Source: JAHBXL01 sp038247555
GTDB taxonomy: Bacteria > Planctomycetota > Phycisphaerae > Phycisphaerales > UBA1924
Assembly: GCA_038247555.1 (NCBI GenBank)
Contig: JBBRUT010000004.1
Location: 1 to 64,000, forward strand
Direction: 5' to 3'
DNA: 64,000 nt
Shown here: positions 8,172 through 17,932 of the stretch, piece after piece
Numbering within the stretch: the first letter of the stretch is position 1
Layout of the letters: every line of letters starts with the position of its first letter
The notes under the pieces: model-generated
Database searches by the model: none
What the model was told of the DNA's origin: nothing
Seen by the model: the letters and a program-made list of their open reading frames with translations, nothing else
Program-made: the position numbers and the translations under genes

Positions 8172-9653
8172 ATGAGCAATGCTCGACCACGCATCCTGAT
8201 CGTCGACGACGATCCGATCACCGCTGAATCGCTCGCGGACTTCCTCAGCCAGGAGGGCTTTGACACCTCCACGGCATTCAACGGCAAGGAGGCTTTGCTC
8301 GCGATCGAGCAGGCCGCACAGCCCCCGGCGGCATCTGAGCCCGCGCGGCCATTCGCCGTTGCGATCTGCGACATCGCCATGCCCGAGATGGACGGCGTGG
8401 AGCTTCTGAAGCGGATCGTGAAGGAGCATCCGGCGACGGTTGCGCTGATGCTGACGGGTTACGGCTCGATCGAATCCGCGGTCGAAGCGGTACGGATGGG
8501 GGCGGTCGACTACATGACCAAACCGGTGATCGACGGCGAGCTGCGGATCGCGCTGCAGCGGGCCCTTCGGCAGCAGGCGCTGGTCGCGGAGAATCGTGCG
8601 CTGAAGAATCGTCTCGATGAACGGTGCGGGCTTGACCGCATCATCGGCGCCGATCCGCGGATGCTGAAGATCTACGACTTGATCGGCGCGGTCGCGCCGA
8701 GCAAGACGACCGTGCTGATGACCGGGGAGAGTGGAACGGGCAAGAGCATGATCGCTCAGTCGATCCACCACCTCTCGCCGCGGAAGACCAAGCCGTTTGT
8801 CCAGCTCTCGTGCGGCTCGATTCCCGAAACATTGCTGGAGAGCGAGCTGTTCGGGCATGTGAAAGGCGCGTTCACCGGGGCTTACGCCGACAAGGTTGGC
8901 CGATTCCTCGCGGCCGACGGCGGCACCATCTTCCTCGATGAGATCAACTCCGCATCCCCGGCGATGCAGCTCAAGCTGCTGCGTGTCCTGCAGGAACGGA
9001 AGTTCGAGCCGGTCGGAAGCAGCCAGACCATTGAAGTCGATGTGCGTGTCGTGCTCGCCACCAACAAGCCGCTGGAGGATCTGGTCGCGCGCGGCGAGTT
9101 CCGGCAAGACCTCTATTACCGCATCAACGTCGTGACCGTTGAGCTCCCGCCCCTGCGTGATCGGCTCAGCGACATCCCATTGCTCGCCGCGCACTTTCTC
9201 GAGCAGCAGGGCGTATCGGTCGGTCGAACGTTCGCAGGGTTCGCGCCCGATGCGCTCGACGCGCTCCGGCGGTACACGTACCCGGGCAATGTCCGCGAGC
9301 TAGAGAACATCATCGAGCGTGCCGCGGTGCTTTCACGCGCCCCGACGATCTTCGCAACCGATCTTCCCGAGCACGTCGTGACCAACGGGCCCAGCCGGCT
9401 TTCGCTCGGCCAGACCCCGCTTCGTCTGGTGGGCACGGAGCCGGAATCGGACATCGCCGCGACACCATGGACACCCTGCCCGCTCGAACATGCGCTGCGT
9501 GAACCCGAGAGGCGAATCATTCTGAAGGCGCTGCGGGCCAACCATTGGAACCGCCAGAAGACCGCGGATGACCTGAAGATCAACCGCACGACGCTGTACA
9601 AGAAGATGAAGGTTCTGGGGATCGAGGGTGCGGAGGAACGGTTGGCGGGGTGA
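8172..9653 (+). CDS. Sigma-54-dependent response regulator (NtrC/AtoC type)
   Basis: This cytoplasmic 493-residue activator opens sigma-54 promoters after phosphorylation. Domain order: receiver domain 1-130 with acidic pocket DDD and phospho-acceptor Asp67, which lies later than usual because of a Pro/Ala insert around residues 47-58; AAA+ domain with Walker A GESGTGKS from residue 185 and the sigma-54 contact loop GAFTGA from residue 232; and a Fis-type helix-turn-helix near 455-490 (NRQKTADDLKINRTTLYKKM). The ATG at 8172 begins MSNARPRILIVDDDP, a typical receiver start. Its partner is the kinase just upstream. Its regulon is unknown, and I saw no clear -24/-12 promoter in the window. Confidence 0.95.
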   Translation: MSNARPRILIVDDDPITAESLADFLSQEGFDTSTAFNGKEALLAIEQAAQPPAASEPARPFAVAICDIAMPEMDGVELLKRIVKEHPATVALMLTGYGSIESAVEAVRMGAVDYMTKPVIDGELRIALQRALRQQALVAENRALKNRLDERCGLDRIIGADPRMLKIYDLIGAVAPSKTTVLMTGESGTGKSMIAQSIHHLSPRKTKPFVQLSCGSIPETLLESELFGHVKGAFTGAYADKVGRFLAADGGTIFLDEINSASPAMQLKLLRVLQERKFEPVGSSQTIEVDVRVVLATNKPLEDLVARGEFRQDLYYRINVVTVELPPLRDRLSDIPLLAAHFLEQQGVSVGRTFAGFAPDALDALRRYTYPGNVRELENIIERAAVLSRAPTIFATDLPEHVVTNGPSRLSLGQTPLRLVGTEPESDIAATPWTPCPLEHALREPERRIILKALRANHWNRQKTADDLKINRTTLYKKMKVLGIEGAEERLAG

Positions 9654-9844
9654 TCCGTGAGCACCCGAGCCGCGCGGCCTCCTCGCCTTTCACTATGAAG
9701 CTGGCATCCGGCGATTCGCCCTTGGCATTCCTCTGCGCCGCTGCGGCAATGTGCGCCATGAAGCTCAATGAGCTCGGCTGGGCGTACGGTGTTGACTGAA
9801 CCCGCCGATGGGAAGCAGATGGCGGGGCGGCTATTGTTCGGTAT

Positions 9845-11020
9845 ATGTTTGAATCTGACGAGATCAAGGATGGTCTGACTCGGGGGCCGGTTCGCGGCCG
9901 CGGCGCGGGCATCAACCCCGGCAATCGGTACGAGTCCGTTCGACTGCACATCCTGGGCGAGCACCTCGACGAGCAGGCCCGCGAGCACCCGTGCGGCCAG
10001 CAGGTCCGCACGCAGGTTCACGATGACGATTCCAAGTCGATCCTCAACCGCGTGGATAGCCCGGATCTCGGGTTTCACTGGACAGTCAATCCTTATCGGG
10101 GCTGCGAGCATGGGTGCATCTACTGCTATGCCCGCCCCGGTCACGAGTATCTCGCGCTGTCTTCCGGGCTCGACTTTGAAACCCGGATCTTCGCGAAACG
10201 TGAGGCTCCAAGGCTGCTCCGCCAGGCGCTTTGCCGGCCCTCGTGGCAGGGCGAGAGAATCATGTTCAGCGGCGTGACGGACTGCTATCAGCCGGTGGAA
10301 GCCAAGCTCCAGATCACCCGGGAGTGCCTGAAGGTTTGCAACGAACTCGGGCAGCCCGTCTCGGTTGTCACAAAGAGCAAGCTTGTGCTTCGAGATCTCG
10401 ACCTGCTCAAGCAACTCGCGCTTCACAACGCCGCGAGCGTCGCCGTGAGCATTACCACGCTTGACAACGCGCTTGCGGCGAAGATGGAACCGCGTGCAAG
10501 CTCTCCTCGAGAGCGTCTTGAGACGGTCCGCACGCTGTCCGCCGCCGGCATTCCGACGAGCGTGATGGTCGTACCGATCATCCCCGCGCTCAATGAGTCG
10601 GAGGTGCCGGCGATTCTGGCGGCTGCGGCGGAGGCTGGCGCACGCGACGCGGGGTATGTACTCCTGCGGCTCCCGCACCAGATCAAAGCGCTCTTTGAAG
10701 AGTGGCTGGAGCGTCACTTCCCTGAGCGTGCCGCGAAGGTGCTCAACGCGATTCGGGAAACGCGCGGTGGCGAGTTGTACCGCGCCGAGTTCTTCGAACG
10801 TCAACGCGGCACGGGCGTACGTGCCGAGCAGATCGCCGCGACGTTTGCGGTGTTCAAACGTCGATCGGGGCTGGGACGGGACAACGTGCTGAAGGAGGAT
10901 GGGAGCGAGGATTCGCGGCCCGCTGATCCGCGAAGGGCCGAAAGCAAGTCCCGGCTTTCCAGCGCCGAGTTCCTCCGGCGCCGCGCACTGGGGGCCGTGC
11001 AGCTTGGCCTGTTCGGCTGA
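9845..11020 (+). CDS. Radical SAM protein, PA0069/Rv2578c family
   Basis: This 391-residue radical SAM enzyme of unknown reaction carries the cluster motif CEHGCIYC (Cys87, Cys91, Cys94; CxxxCxxC). The upstream signature NPYRGCEHG and the later GVTDCYQPVE are typical of the PA0069/Rv2578c family, which is distantly related to spore photoproduct lyase. The partial TIM barrel continues to about residue 290. The last 60 residues are a hydrophilic extension. The ATG at 9845 is the first in frame. It stands alone between an intergenic region and a convergent broken protease gene, so the context gives no substrate. Confidence 0.85.
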   Translation: MFESDEIKDGLTRGPVRGRGAGINPGNRYESVRLHILGEHLDEQAREHPCGQQVRTQVHDDDSKSILNRVDSPDLGFHWTVNPYRGCEHGCIYCYARPGHEYLALSSGLDFETRIFAKREAPRLLRQALCRPSWQGERIMFSGVTDCYQPVEAKLQITRECLKVCNELGQPVSVVTKSKLVLRDLDLLKQLALHNAASVAVSITTLDNALAAKMEPRASSPRERLETVRTLSAAGIPTSVMVVPIIPALNESEVPAILAAAAEAGARDAGYVLLRLPHQIKALFEEWLERHFPERAAKVLNAIRETRGGELYRAEFFERQRGTGVRAEQIAATFAVFKRRSGLGRDNVLKEDGSEDSRPADPRRAESKSRLSSAEFLRRRALGAVQLGLFG

Positions 11021-11043
11021 CGTTGGCGGCGGTCCTGTTGTCC

Positions 11044-11466
11044 CTATCTGACATGCTTGTTCTTCTCAACGTACAGGATCGCCGCTTCCAAGAACTCGTC
11101 CTTGCCCGCGGCGATTCCTTCGATTGTCCGCTCGATGGGGATTGTCGGCTTGATGCCGATCCCATGGTGCGTCGAGCCATCGTGCTTGAGCACACGCATG
11201 CCGGTGAACCCGACGCTGTACCCGCCGGGCAATGTGAATGCGGTGACGTTTCCGTTTGTTCCTGCCGTCGCCTCGCCAATGATCGCCGCGAGCTTAAAGT
11301 GTTCAACGATCCCCGTCCACCCTGCGCCCGCCGCGGGGCCCGGCACGAACCAGGCGGCCGGCGGCTTGCCCGAAGTGTCGGTTTCGAAGTTCAGGTACTC
11401 GGGGCCATCGGCCCGAGCGATCACTGCAAGGAACAGGGCGAGCAAGCAGGCGAGGGTTCGGCGCAC
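11044..11466 (-). pseudogene. S41-family (tail-specific) protease with catalytic core deleted in frame
   Basis: A GTG start at 11466 has AGGA six bases upstream and opens a convincing signal peptide (LACLLALFLAVIARADG). About 25 residues typical of the N-terminal extension of planctomycete S41 proteases follow (LNFETDTSGKPPAAWFVPGP). The sequence then jumps directly to the C-terminal end of an S41 peptidase (GEATAGTNGNV ... GGYSVGFTGMRVLKHDG ... HHGIGIKPTIPIERT). The roughly 400 residues with the PDZ domain and the Ser/Lys catalytic pair are absent, yet the frame stays open, so a 140-residue secreted peptide could still be made. Protease activity is not expected. The parental intact gene is not in the window. 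Confidence 0.75.
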
Positions 11467-11702
11467 GATGTGTCCTTTCGGGTCGAAGGACCCACATCCC
11501 CTGACAACAATGGCCACGCCGCTTCTGGAGTGTACCAAACGGGCCGCGATCCGTGGCGTGCGGGGCACCTCCGGACATTCCGCGTGCATGGATCGTGGGA
11601 AGCCGGTAGTCTTCGCGTCTTGCGGAGGTGTCGGACACTTTGGCGACCGATTGCCGCCGCGAAAGCGCGTCTTTATCACGCCCCACAACCTCAGGTCTGA
11701 AC

Positions 11703-13394
11703 ATGGCAACAACTCCTTCCGGCAACAGGTTCAATCCGCTCGACCTCATCGAATGGGCAGGGAACAAGCTTCCCGATCCGGCGATGCTTTTCGTGTGGGC
11801 GTCACTGATCGTGATCGCGTTGTCGGCGGTTGGCGGCTCGATGAAGTGGAGCGTCCAGCCTGTTCGGCCGGAAGCGGTGATGCGGGAAGTCACGGACCCG
11901 GCGACCGGCGAGCTGCGCCAGGAGCCGGTTCTTGATGAGAACGGTCGAAAGACCGTGCGGCTGGTGGATGTCGGAGTACCGATCGAGGCGAAAAGCCTGG
12001 TCACGAGCGAGGGCATCTTCTGGATGCTCCGCACCATGGTGAAGAACTTCGTGGATTTCCCGCCCCTGGGCGTGGTCGTGGTGACGATGCTGGGGGTTGG
12101 GCTGGCAGAGCGCGCCGGGCTGGTGGGCGCGCTGCTCAAGGCGGTAATGCTCATTATCCCGCCGCGACTGTTCACGCCGATGCTGGTGCTGCTGGGTATT
12201 CAGTCGTCGATGGGTGCCGATTCGGGGTACGTGGTGCTTCCGCCGATCGCTGCGATCCTTTTCAAGTCCGTCGGCCGAAGTCCACTGGCCGGAGTTGCCG
12301 CGGTGTTCTGCGGCATCAGTGCGGGCTTCAGTTCCAACCTTCTGATCACCTCGCTGGATCCTCTGCTCAGCGGGCTGACCGAAACCGGGGCCCGGGTCAT
12401 TGAACCGGGATACGTAGTCAACGCGGCCTGCAACTGGTGGTTCATGATCGCGTCGACGTTTCTGCTCACGCTCATCGGCTGGGCGGTGACCGACTGGTTT
12501 GTTGAGCCTCGCCTTGCCCGCCGGGCACCTGAGGATGGCGGCGCGGCTGTCGGCGACACTTCTGCGCTCCGCGCCGAGAGACTGTCGAGCGGGGAGATGC
12601 GTGCGCTGGCGAAGGCGGGCGTCGTGTTTGCCGCAGGGCTGACGCTGGTGCTAGCGCTGATCTTCAGCAAGGGCTCCCCGCTCTACGGCGATGCGCTCCC
12701 CATCAGCAAATCGGCGCGGTGGATCGTGGCCATCGTGCCGATCATCATGGGACTCTTCCTGTTCCCGGGAATCGCGTACGGGGTTTCCGTCGGCAGCATC
12801 CGGAGCGGGAGGGACATCGCGAGACTCATGAGCGACTCGCTCGCGACCACGGCGCCCGTGTTCGTGCTGGCGTTCTTTGCAGGGCAGTTCATCGCGTACT
12901 TCAAGTACTCGCAGCTGGATCAGCTGCTGGCGTACTCGCTGGGCAAAATGCTTGCCGAGAGCCAGTTGAGCCCCCTGCTCCTGCTGGCCGCATTTATCGT
13001 GCTCGTCATGGTGCTGAACATCCTGGTTTCGTCTGCCTCGGCCAAGTGGACGCTTCTGGCGCCGGTGTTCGTACCGATCTTCATGCTGCTGCAGATCAGC
13101 CCCGAACTCACCCAGGTGGCGTACCGCCTCGCGGATTCATGCACCAACATTGTGACGCCGCTCAATGCCTATCTCGTGTTGCTTCTTGCCGTGTGCCAGA
13201 AGTACGCACCACGAGCCGGAACGGGCACCATCATCTCGATGATGACGCCGTATTCGATCGCGTTTGCGGTGATCTGGACGATCTTCCTTCTGGGATGGGT
13301 CGCCTTGGGCTTTGATCTGGGCATCGACGGCGGGCTCGAATATGCGCCGCCCGCCGCGGCGGACGTTGCCCCTGCCGCACCGTCAGCGGGTTGA
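11703..13394 (+). CDS. AbgT-family transporter
   Basis: The 563-residue inner-membrane protein belongs to the AbgT family. Members import p-aminobenzoyl-glutamate or export sulfonamide-type antimetabolites by ion coupling. Many hydrophobic helices are visible, starting with LPDPAMLFVWASLIVIAL. A large polar loop follows the first helix (about residues 45-105). The family-typical segment GADSGYVVLPP and the late NILVSSASAKW block with its following PxxTQVAYRLADSCTN region are present. The ATG at 11703 begins MATTPSGNRFNPLDLIEWAG. The gene ends two bases from the convergent MFS gene. Direction of transport cannot be told. Confidence 0.9.
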   Translation: MATTPSGNRFNPLDLIEWAGNKLPDPAMLFVWASLIVIALSAVGGSMKWSVQPVRPEAVMREVTDPATGELRQEPVLDENGRKTVRLVDVGVPIEAKSLVTSEGIFWMLRTMVKNFVDFPPLGVVVVTMLGVGLAERAGLVGALLKAVMLIIPPRLFTPMLVLLGIQSSMGADSGYVVLPPIAAILFKSVGRSPLAGVAAVFCGISAGFSSNLLITSLDPLLSGLTETGARVIEPGYVVNAACNWWFMIASTFLLTLIGWAVTDWFVEPRLARRAPEDGGAAVGDTSALRAERLSSGEMRALAKAGVVFAAGLTLVLALIFSKGSPLYGDALPISKSARWIVAIVPIIMGLFLFPGIAYGVSVGSIRSGRDIARLMSDSLATTAPVFVLAFFAGQFIAYFKYSQLDQLLAYSLGKMLAESQLSPLLLLAAFIVLVMVLNILVSSASAKWTLLAPVFVPIFMLLQISPELTQVAYRLADSCTNIVTPLNAYLVLLLAVCQKYAPRAGTGTIISMMTPYSIAFAVIWTIFLLGWVALGFDLGIDGGLEYAPPAAADVAPAAPSAG

Positions 13395-13396
13395 GA

Positions 13397-14656
13397 TCAC
13401 AAAGTCACCCGCTCAGCCGCCTTGGGAATCAACAGGCCGATCAGACTGGCAAACAGCAGGCTCACCGCGACGGCGAGGAAGGCCGTTTCAAGCCCGAATC
13501 GCTCGCTCAGGCGCTGCGAGATCGGCGAACCGACCGACGCAACCGCCCATGCCCCGCCCATCATCAGGCCCGAGGCAAGACTGGTACGGTGGGGGATGAG
13601 TCTCTGGGCCATGGAGATTGTCATGGGCACCACCGCGCCGTAGCCCAGCCCCGCGAGCGCGCAGACGACCAGCGCCATTGCGCCGCCGGTGTACGGCAGC
13701 GCCGCGACCATCGCCGCGCCCACCAGCGGCATCACCACCAACAGCGCTCGTTCGTGGCGGACGTGGGACCACCACCCCAGCGCAACGCCGCCCAGCCCCA
13801 TTCCCACCTGCTTGGCTGCCTGAAGTGGCCCGTTCAACTGCGATGCGTCAATGCGCACGGCATCGGTGAACACGCCGCCCGTGCTCCGATCCAGGGCCAT
13901 GAGCTCCGTCCAGCGGATGATGAGCTGGATGAGGCACACATCCACCCCGAACCGCAGCACATTTCCGGCATACAGCAGCCAGACTCCCGTCCACCGCTTG
14001 CGTCGCTCGGCTTCGGGCAGAGCGCGGTGAACCGTGTGGGCATCGTGCGTTCGATGCGGCATGCCGTGAATCGCAAGACCGAGCGCGATCACAAACGCAA
14101 TCCCCACCGGCGTGAGGTACAGCAGCGCTTTCAGGCCTGCATCGGTCGATCCGCCAGAGCGCGCGAAGCGCTCGACATAGTGCCCCGCGGAGACATTGCC
14201 CAGAACCCCGCCGAGCATGCCGGCGAGGTAGAACCATGCGATGCCCAGCGACCTTCGCGGCCCGGCGAGATGCCCAACCGCCGCGGCGGCGACGGGATGG
14301 AACGCTCCGATCCCGGCGGCGCCGAGGATCTGCAAGACGAGCAGCTGGGAGAATGTCTCCGCGTAGCCGACGAGCCCAATCGCCACCGCGGCCACGAGGA
14401 ACCCAAGCGTTCCGAGCCACCGCGTGTCGAACCTGTCGGATGCCAATGCCACAACGGGCTGGATCACGCCGCTTGCGACCTGCCCGACGGCGAGCAGCAG
14501 CGCGCCCTGAAGGTGCGACATCCGAACTTCGCCTTCGAGCACCGAAAGCAGCGGCACCACGAGGAACGAGAAGAAATCAACCACCGTGTGTGACGCAATC
14601 GTCGTCCACATCCGAAGACGCGTGCGGCTCGCACCCATATCACCTGACGCGCTCAT
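13397..14656 (-). CDS. MFS transporter, fosmidomycin-resistance (Fsr)-like
   Basis: This 419-residue membrane protein has about 12 predicted transmembrane helices of the major facilitator superfamily. The N-terminal part (ASHTVVDFFSFLVVPLLSVL, then LLLAVGQVASGVIQP) resembles the fosmidomycin-resistance exporter group. A central cytoplasmic loop around residues 195-215 contains HRTHDAHTVHR. I start at ATG 14656; the frame stays open to 15202 but runs antisense through the glycosyltransferase gene and is not protein-like. Substrate is unknown; drug or organic-anion efflux is the family's usual role. Confidence 0.85.
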   Translation of the reverse strand: MSASGDMGASRTRLRMWTTIASHTVVDFFSFLVVPLLSVLEGEVRMSHLQGALLLAVGQVASGVIQPVVALASDRFDTRWLGTLGFLVAAVAIGLVGYAETFSQLLVLQILGAAGIGAFHPVAAAAVGHLAGPRRSLGIAWFYLAGMLGGVLGNVSAGHYVERFARSGGSTDAGLKALLYLTPVGIAFVIALGLAIHGMPHRTHDAHTVHRALPEAERRKRWTGVWLLYAGNVLRFGVDVCLIQLIIRWTELMALDRSTGGVFTDAVRIDASQLNGPLQAAKQVGMGLGGVALGWWSHVRHERALLVVMPLVGAAMVAALPYTGGAMALVVCALAGLGYGAVVPMTISMAQRLIPHRTSLASGLMMGGAWAVASVGSPISQRLSERFGLETAFLAVAVSLLFASLIGLLIPKAAERVTL

Positions 14657-14824
14657 GGAGTCCGTTCCAGCCGCCGCGGCCTGATCCTGACCCTTTCGGC
14701 CCGCACGTTGCGCGGCACTCCCGCAGTTCGCGGCCGGCTGGGCCCGGGAAGATAGGCTCGCCGCCGCAGGCTTAGAATCGCCTATTCCTGTCCCTCTCCC
14801 GAATCGCACCCACGCTGCCCAACC

Positions 14825-15832
14825 ATGCGACTGGCGATCCAGATTCCCTGCCTGAATGAGGAGCGCACGCTCCCGGAAACGCTGCGTGCGCTGCCGCGGG
14901 AGGTTGAGGGCTTTGAAGATGTGATCTGGGTGGTCATCGACGATGGGAGCACCGATTCGACGGTCGCCATCGCCCGGGCGCACGGGGCCGGGCATGTCGT
15001 TTCGCTGAACGGTCACCAGGGGCTTGCTCGCGCCTACATGGCAGGACTTGATGCGTGCATCGCGCTGGGCGCGGATGTTATCGTGAACACCGACGCCGAC
15101 AACCAGTACGATGCCCTGGGCATCCCTTTGCTGGTCGCGCCGATTCTCTCCGGCCGCGCCGATGTCGTGGTCGGCAGTCGGCCGATCTCCGAGATCGCGC
15201 ACTTCTCATTGACAAAGAAGGCTTTGCAGCGCGCCGGATCGTGGGTGGTTCGGTCTCTCAGCGGCACGCGGGTTGAAGATGCGACCAGCGGTTTTCGCGC
15301 ATTCTCACGCGACGCGGCGATGCGGCTCAATGTCTTTAACAACTACACCGGTACCCTTGAGACGCTGATCCAGGCTGGCCGGAGCAACCTCCGTGTTGCG
15401 TGCGTGCCCATTTGCATCAATGGGCCGACGCGTCCAAGCCGGCTCATGAGCAGTAGTTTCCATTACATCCGGCGCAACGGGCTGGCGATGCTGGCTGCGT
15501 ACATGATCTATCGACCGGTACAGGTCTTCGGTGTGCTGGCATCGCTGATGCTGATCCCCGGTGCCTTGCTCGCCGCCCGGTATGTGTGGTTCATTGCGCA
15601 GGGCCAGGGCGCTGGCCATGTTCAGTCTGTCATTGCGTCGGGCGTTCTGGCGATATGCGGCTTTCTGATGATCGGGCTGGCTGTGCTTGGGCACCTTCTG
15701 GCAATCAATCGTCGTTTGCTGGAAGAGCTTCGCTATCAGCAGCGGAAGCTGGCGCCCAGGCCCCCTGCAATTCCGGCCGCGACAGTGGTGGTACGTGAGC
15801 GAGTTCACGCGGAGCCTGCTCGCCAGGGCTGA
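14825..15832 (+). CDS. Family 2 glycosyltransferase, membrane-anchored (GtrB/DPM1-like)
   Basis: The 335-residue enzyme probably transfers a sugar from a nucleotide donor to polyprenyl phosphate at the inner membrane face. The GT-A domain shows the start PCLNEERTLPETL, the nucleotide site DDGST at 39-43 and the metal-binding NTDADNQY at 88-95. Two C-terminal membrane helices lie at about 240-262 and 272-298. The basic tail ends near residue 320. The stop codon directly abuts the stop of the convergent polytopic membrane gene. The two could form a lipid-linked sugar pathway, because GtrB-like enzymes feed GT-C enzymes. Confidence 0.9.
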   Translation: MRLAIQIPCLNEERTLPETLRALPREVEGFEDVIWVVIDDGSTDSTVAIARAHGAGHVVSLNGHQGLARAYMAGLDACIALGADVIVNTDADNQYDALGIPLLVAPILSGRADVVVGSRPISEIAHFSLTKKALQRAGSWVVRSLSGTRVEDATSGFRAFSRDAAMRLNVFNNYTGTLETLIQAGRSNLRVACVPICINGPTRPSRLMSSSFHYIRRNGLAMLAAYMIYRPVQVFGVLASLMLIPGALLAARYVWFIAQGQGAGHVQSVIASGVLAICGFLMIGLAVLGHLLAINRRLLEELRYQQRKLAPRPPAIPAATVVVRERVHAEPARQG

Positions 15833-17923
15833 TCACTCTGCAGGCGCGAGATCTTCGGGCTTGCGTGCCGCGCTGACCTTCAGCTCAAGCGTGCGTCTGT
15901 CGGAACTCATTCGGCTCCCCTCGGGCGCGCTGGAGAATTCCGGATCGAAGGTCAACCGCCTGCCGTCCTCGCGCGTGAACCACACGTCGATCGATCGCAG
16001 CGTTGCATCGGTGTTCTCGATGACACTCACCCAGAGCACCGCATCATCGGTCACGGCGGCGCACTTCCCAGCCCTTACCGAGCGTCTCCAGCTCACTTTC
16101 CCGGCCGCGTCCCGCCCACGCACCTTCAGAGTCAGGCCTGCCGCGCCGTCACCGGGCTTGGCATGCACGGCAGCACCGACGACAACTCCCACGCCATCGA
16201 GCGTGGTCTCGACCCACAGGCGCGAGATTCGTGAGCCGTCGGAAAGCTTCATATCGGCGGAACCGAGACCTTCGCGCGAGGGGAAGAAGAACGCAAGGTG
16301 GCCGGCGGGCTCGGCGAGAAACCTCGGTGGCCCAAGCCCTGCTTCGCCCTCGATCATCGCCCGCCGCGCAACCCGCCAGTCAAGCATCTGCGCTTCGCCC
16401 GCGCCCAGGGGGGCGTGAAGTATCTCGGTATCGTTGTCAAAGGGGACGGCGAGTTTTCGACCAAGCTGGGCGTCATGCGAGAACATGTACAGGCGGTCAA
16501 GATCGGCAAACGCCGGCCGCGCTGCGGCGAATCGCGATTCAAAGATCTGGATGCTCTGGTTCCGCTGGAACACCTGCGCATCGAGGTTTGCGCGGACGTT
16601 GAGTAGATGGGAATGTCGCATCTGCGAGACATGGGCGATGAGAAGAACACTGCCGGCGACAAACCCTGCCAGCCGAACCGGCGCACCCCTTGGTTGCAGC
16701 CGCCACTGCCACCATCCGAACGTGATCAACGCCCCAATCGCAGCCGCAATTCCCGGGAGAAGCAGGAGCACCGTGAAGGTGTGCACCACAGCGTGCTCCC
16801 GCATGACGATTGGCCAGGTGGCCCCGCCGGCAAGGAGCGCAACCGCAAGCCCCGCGGCCTTGCGTGCGGACTTCATCCCCTCCAGATGCCATGTCGCCAG
16901 CGAGATCACCATCAGCACAAACATTGGCGCCAGAAAGGCCGGCGCAAGCACACCCACCCGCGCCTTGGCATTCTCTGAGTCCGGTCCCGAACGCGCGGGA
17001 CGCCAGCCCAAACGATCCAGGAGTTCCTGGCCGAGTTGCAACCAGCCCGCGCCGCCCGCCGCGCCGGTCCGCTGACGGAGCTTGGCCTGCATGATCATCC
17101 AGACGTCGTTCACGCCTCCAATCGCCGCGGCGTTGATCGCCAGTCTGGCGCAAAGCACGCCAACCGGAACGAGCCCAAGGAGCGCGAGCGGGAGAAGCAG
17201 GCCCCATCGCCGCGCGATCACAATCCGCACCATCGCAAACGCGGCGATGAAGAGCGTGTGCTCGAATGTGACCAGGGAGTCGATCGCAAAAACTCCGGCC
17301 GCGAGCAACAGCCACCGAGTCCGCGCTCGGGCGGTTTGGGCCTGCTCCACCCCGACCCAACCGAGAAGCGTACCAAAAAGAGTTACTTGAGAGAACGACA
17401 GGTAGTGCAGGTTGTCGGCATACTCGGTGAATGGTCGCGACAGCATGTACGCCGTCGCTGCGAGCGCTGCGGGGAGTACCGCGCCGCTCACACGCGTGCA
17501 CAGCACGAAGAACAACAGCACGGCCAGCGACGACCAGAACACCGAGATCAGTCGGAAGTGCCAGAGTTCCTTCGCGCCGAGCAGTTTCAATGACTGGTGA
17601 AGCCAGTAGCATCCCGGTGGATACGTCACGTAGTGATCCGGCTGTTTACCCTCGGCTCGAACGGTGTCGAGCGTTGGCACTCCCCAGCTTGCCCAGAAAC
17701 CGTCGCGGTCGAAGTTCTCTCCGGCGTTGAGGATGTTGGAGTCGGTGGTGATGTCGCCATGATCGAGCCCGGGCGATGAAGTACGAATCCAGCCTACCGC
17801 AGCGCTCCAGACTGCCCACAGCACCAGAAACGCAAGGAGCGCACCGCGGCCTCGCCTTGCCGGCGCATCGGGCGTGCTTTCGTATCCGGATGGATGAAGC
17901 GAAGATCGTTGGTTGAGCGTCAT
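15833..17923 (-). CDS. Polytopic membrane protein, GT-C (PMT/ArnT-like) glycosyltransferase candidate
   Basis: The 696-residue protein has about 10 hydrophobic helices in its first 430 residues and a soluble C-terminal domain of about 260 residues. After the first helix, the loop TSSPGLDHGDITTDSNI and later GCYWLHQSLKLLGAKELWHF have the layout of GT-C transferases that use lipid-linked sugars. The match is not strong enough to name a substrate. It starts nine bases after the cysK stop, so it is probably cotranscribed with cysK. It converges on the family 2 glycosyltransferase. Confidence 0.7.
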   Translation of the reverse strand: MTLNQRSSLHPSGYESTPDAPARRGRGALLAFLVLWAVWSAAVGWIRTSSPGLDHGDITTDSNILNAGENFDRDGFWASWGVPTLDTVRAEGKQPDHYVTYPPGCYWLHQSLKLLGAKELWHFRLISVFWSSLAVLLFFVLCTRVSGAVLPAALAATAYMLSRPFTEYADNLHYLSFSQVTLFGTLLGWVGVEQAQTARARTRWLLLAAGVFAIDSLVTFEHTLFIAAFAMVRIVIARRWGLLLPLALLGLVPVGVLCARLAINAAAIGGVNDVWMIMQAKLRQRTGAAGGAGWLQLGQELLDRLGWRPARSGPDSENAKARVGVLAPAFLAPMFVLMVISLATWHLEGMKSARKAAGLAVALLAGGATWPIVMREHAVVHTFTVLLLLPGIAAAIGALITFGWWQWRLQPRGAPVRLAGFVAGSVLLIAHVSQMRHSHLLNVRANLDAQVFQRNQSIQIFESRFAAARPAFADLDRLYMFSHDAQLGRKLAVPFDNDTEILHAPLGAGEAQMLDWRVARRAMIEGEAGLGPPRFLAEPAGHLAFFFPSREGLGSADMKLSDGSRISRLWVETTLDGVGVVVGAAVHAKPGDGAAGLTLKVRGRDAAGKVSWRRSVRAGKCAAVTDDAVLWVSVIENTDATLRSIDVWFTREDGRRLTFDPEFSSAPEGSRMSSDRRTLELKVSAARKPEDLAPAE

Positions 17924-17932
17924 GAACGCTGC

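Noticed and set aside
13391..14593. 400-residue plus-strand frame opposite the MFS gene
   Set aside because: The product is Arg/His/Gln-rich without hydrophobic structure, while the minus strand encodes a clear 12-helix transporter. It is an antisense shadow of GC-rich codons.
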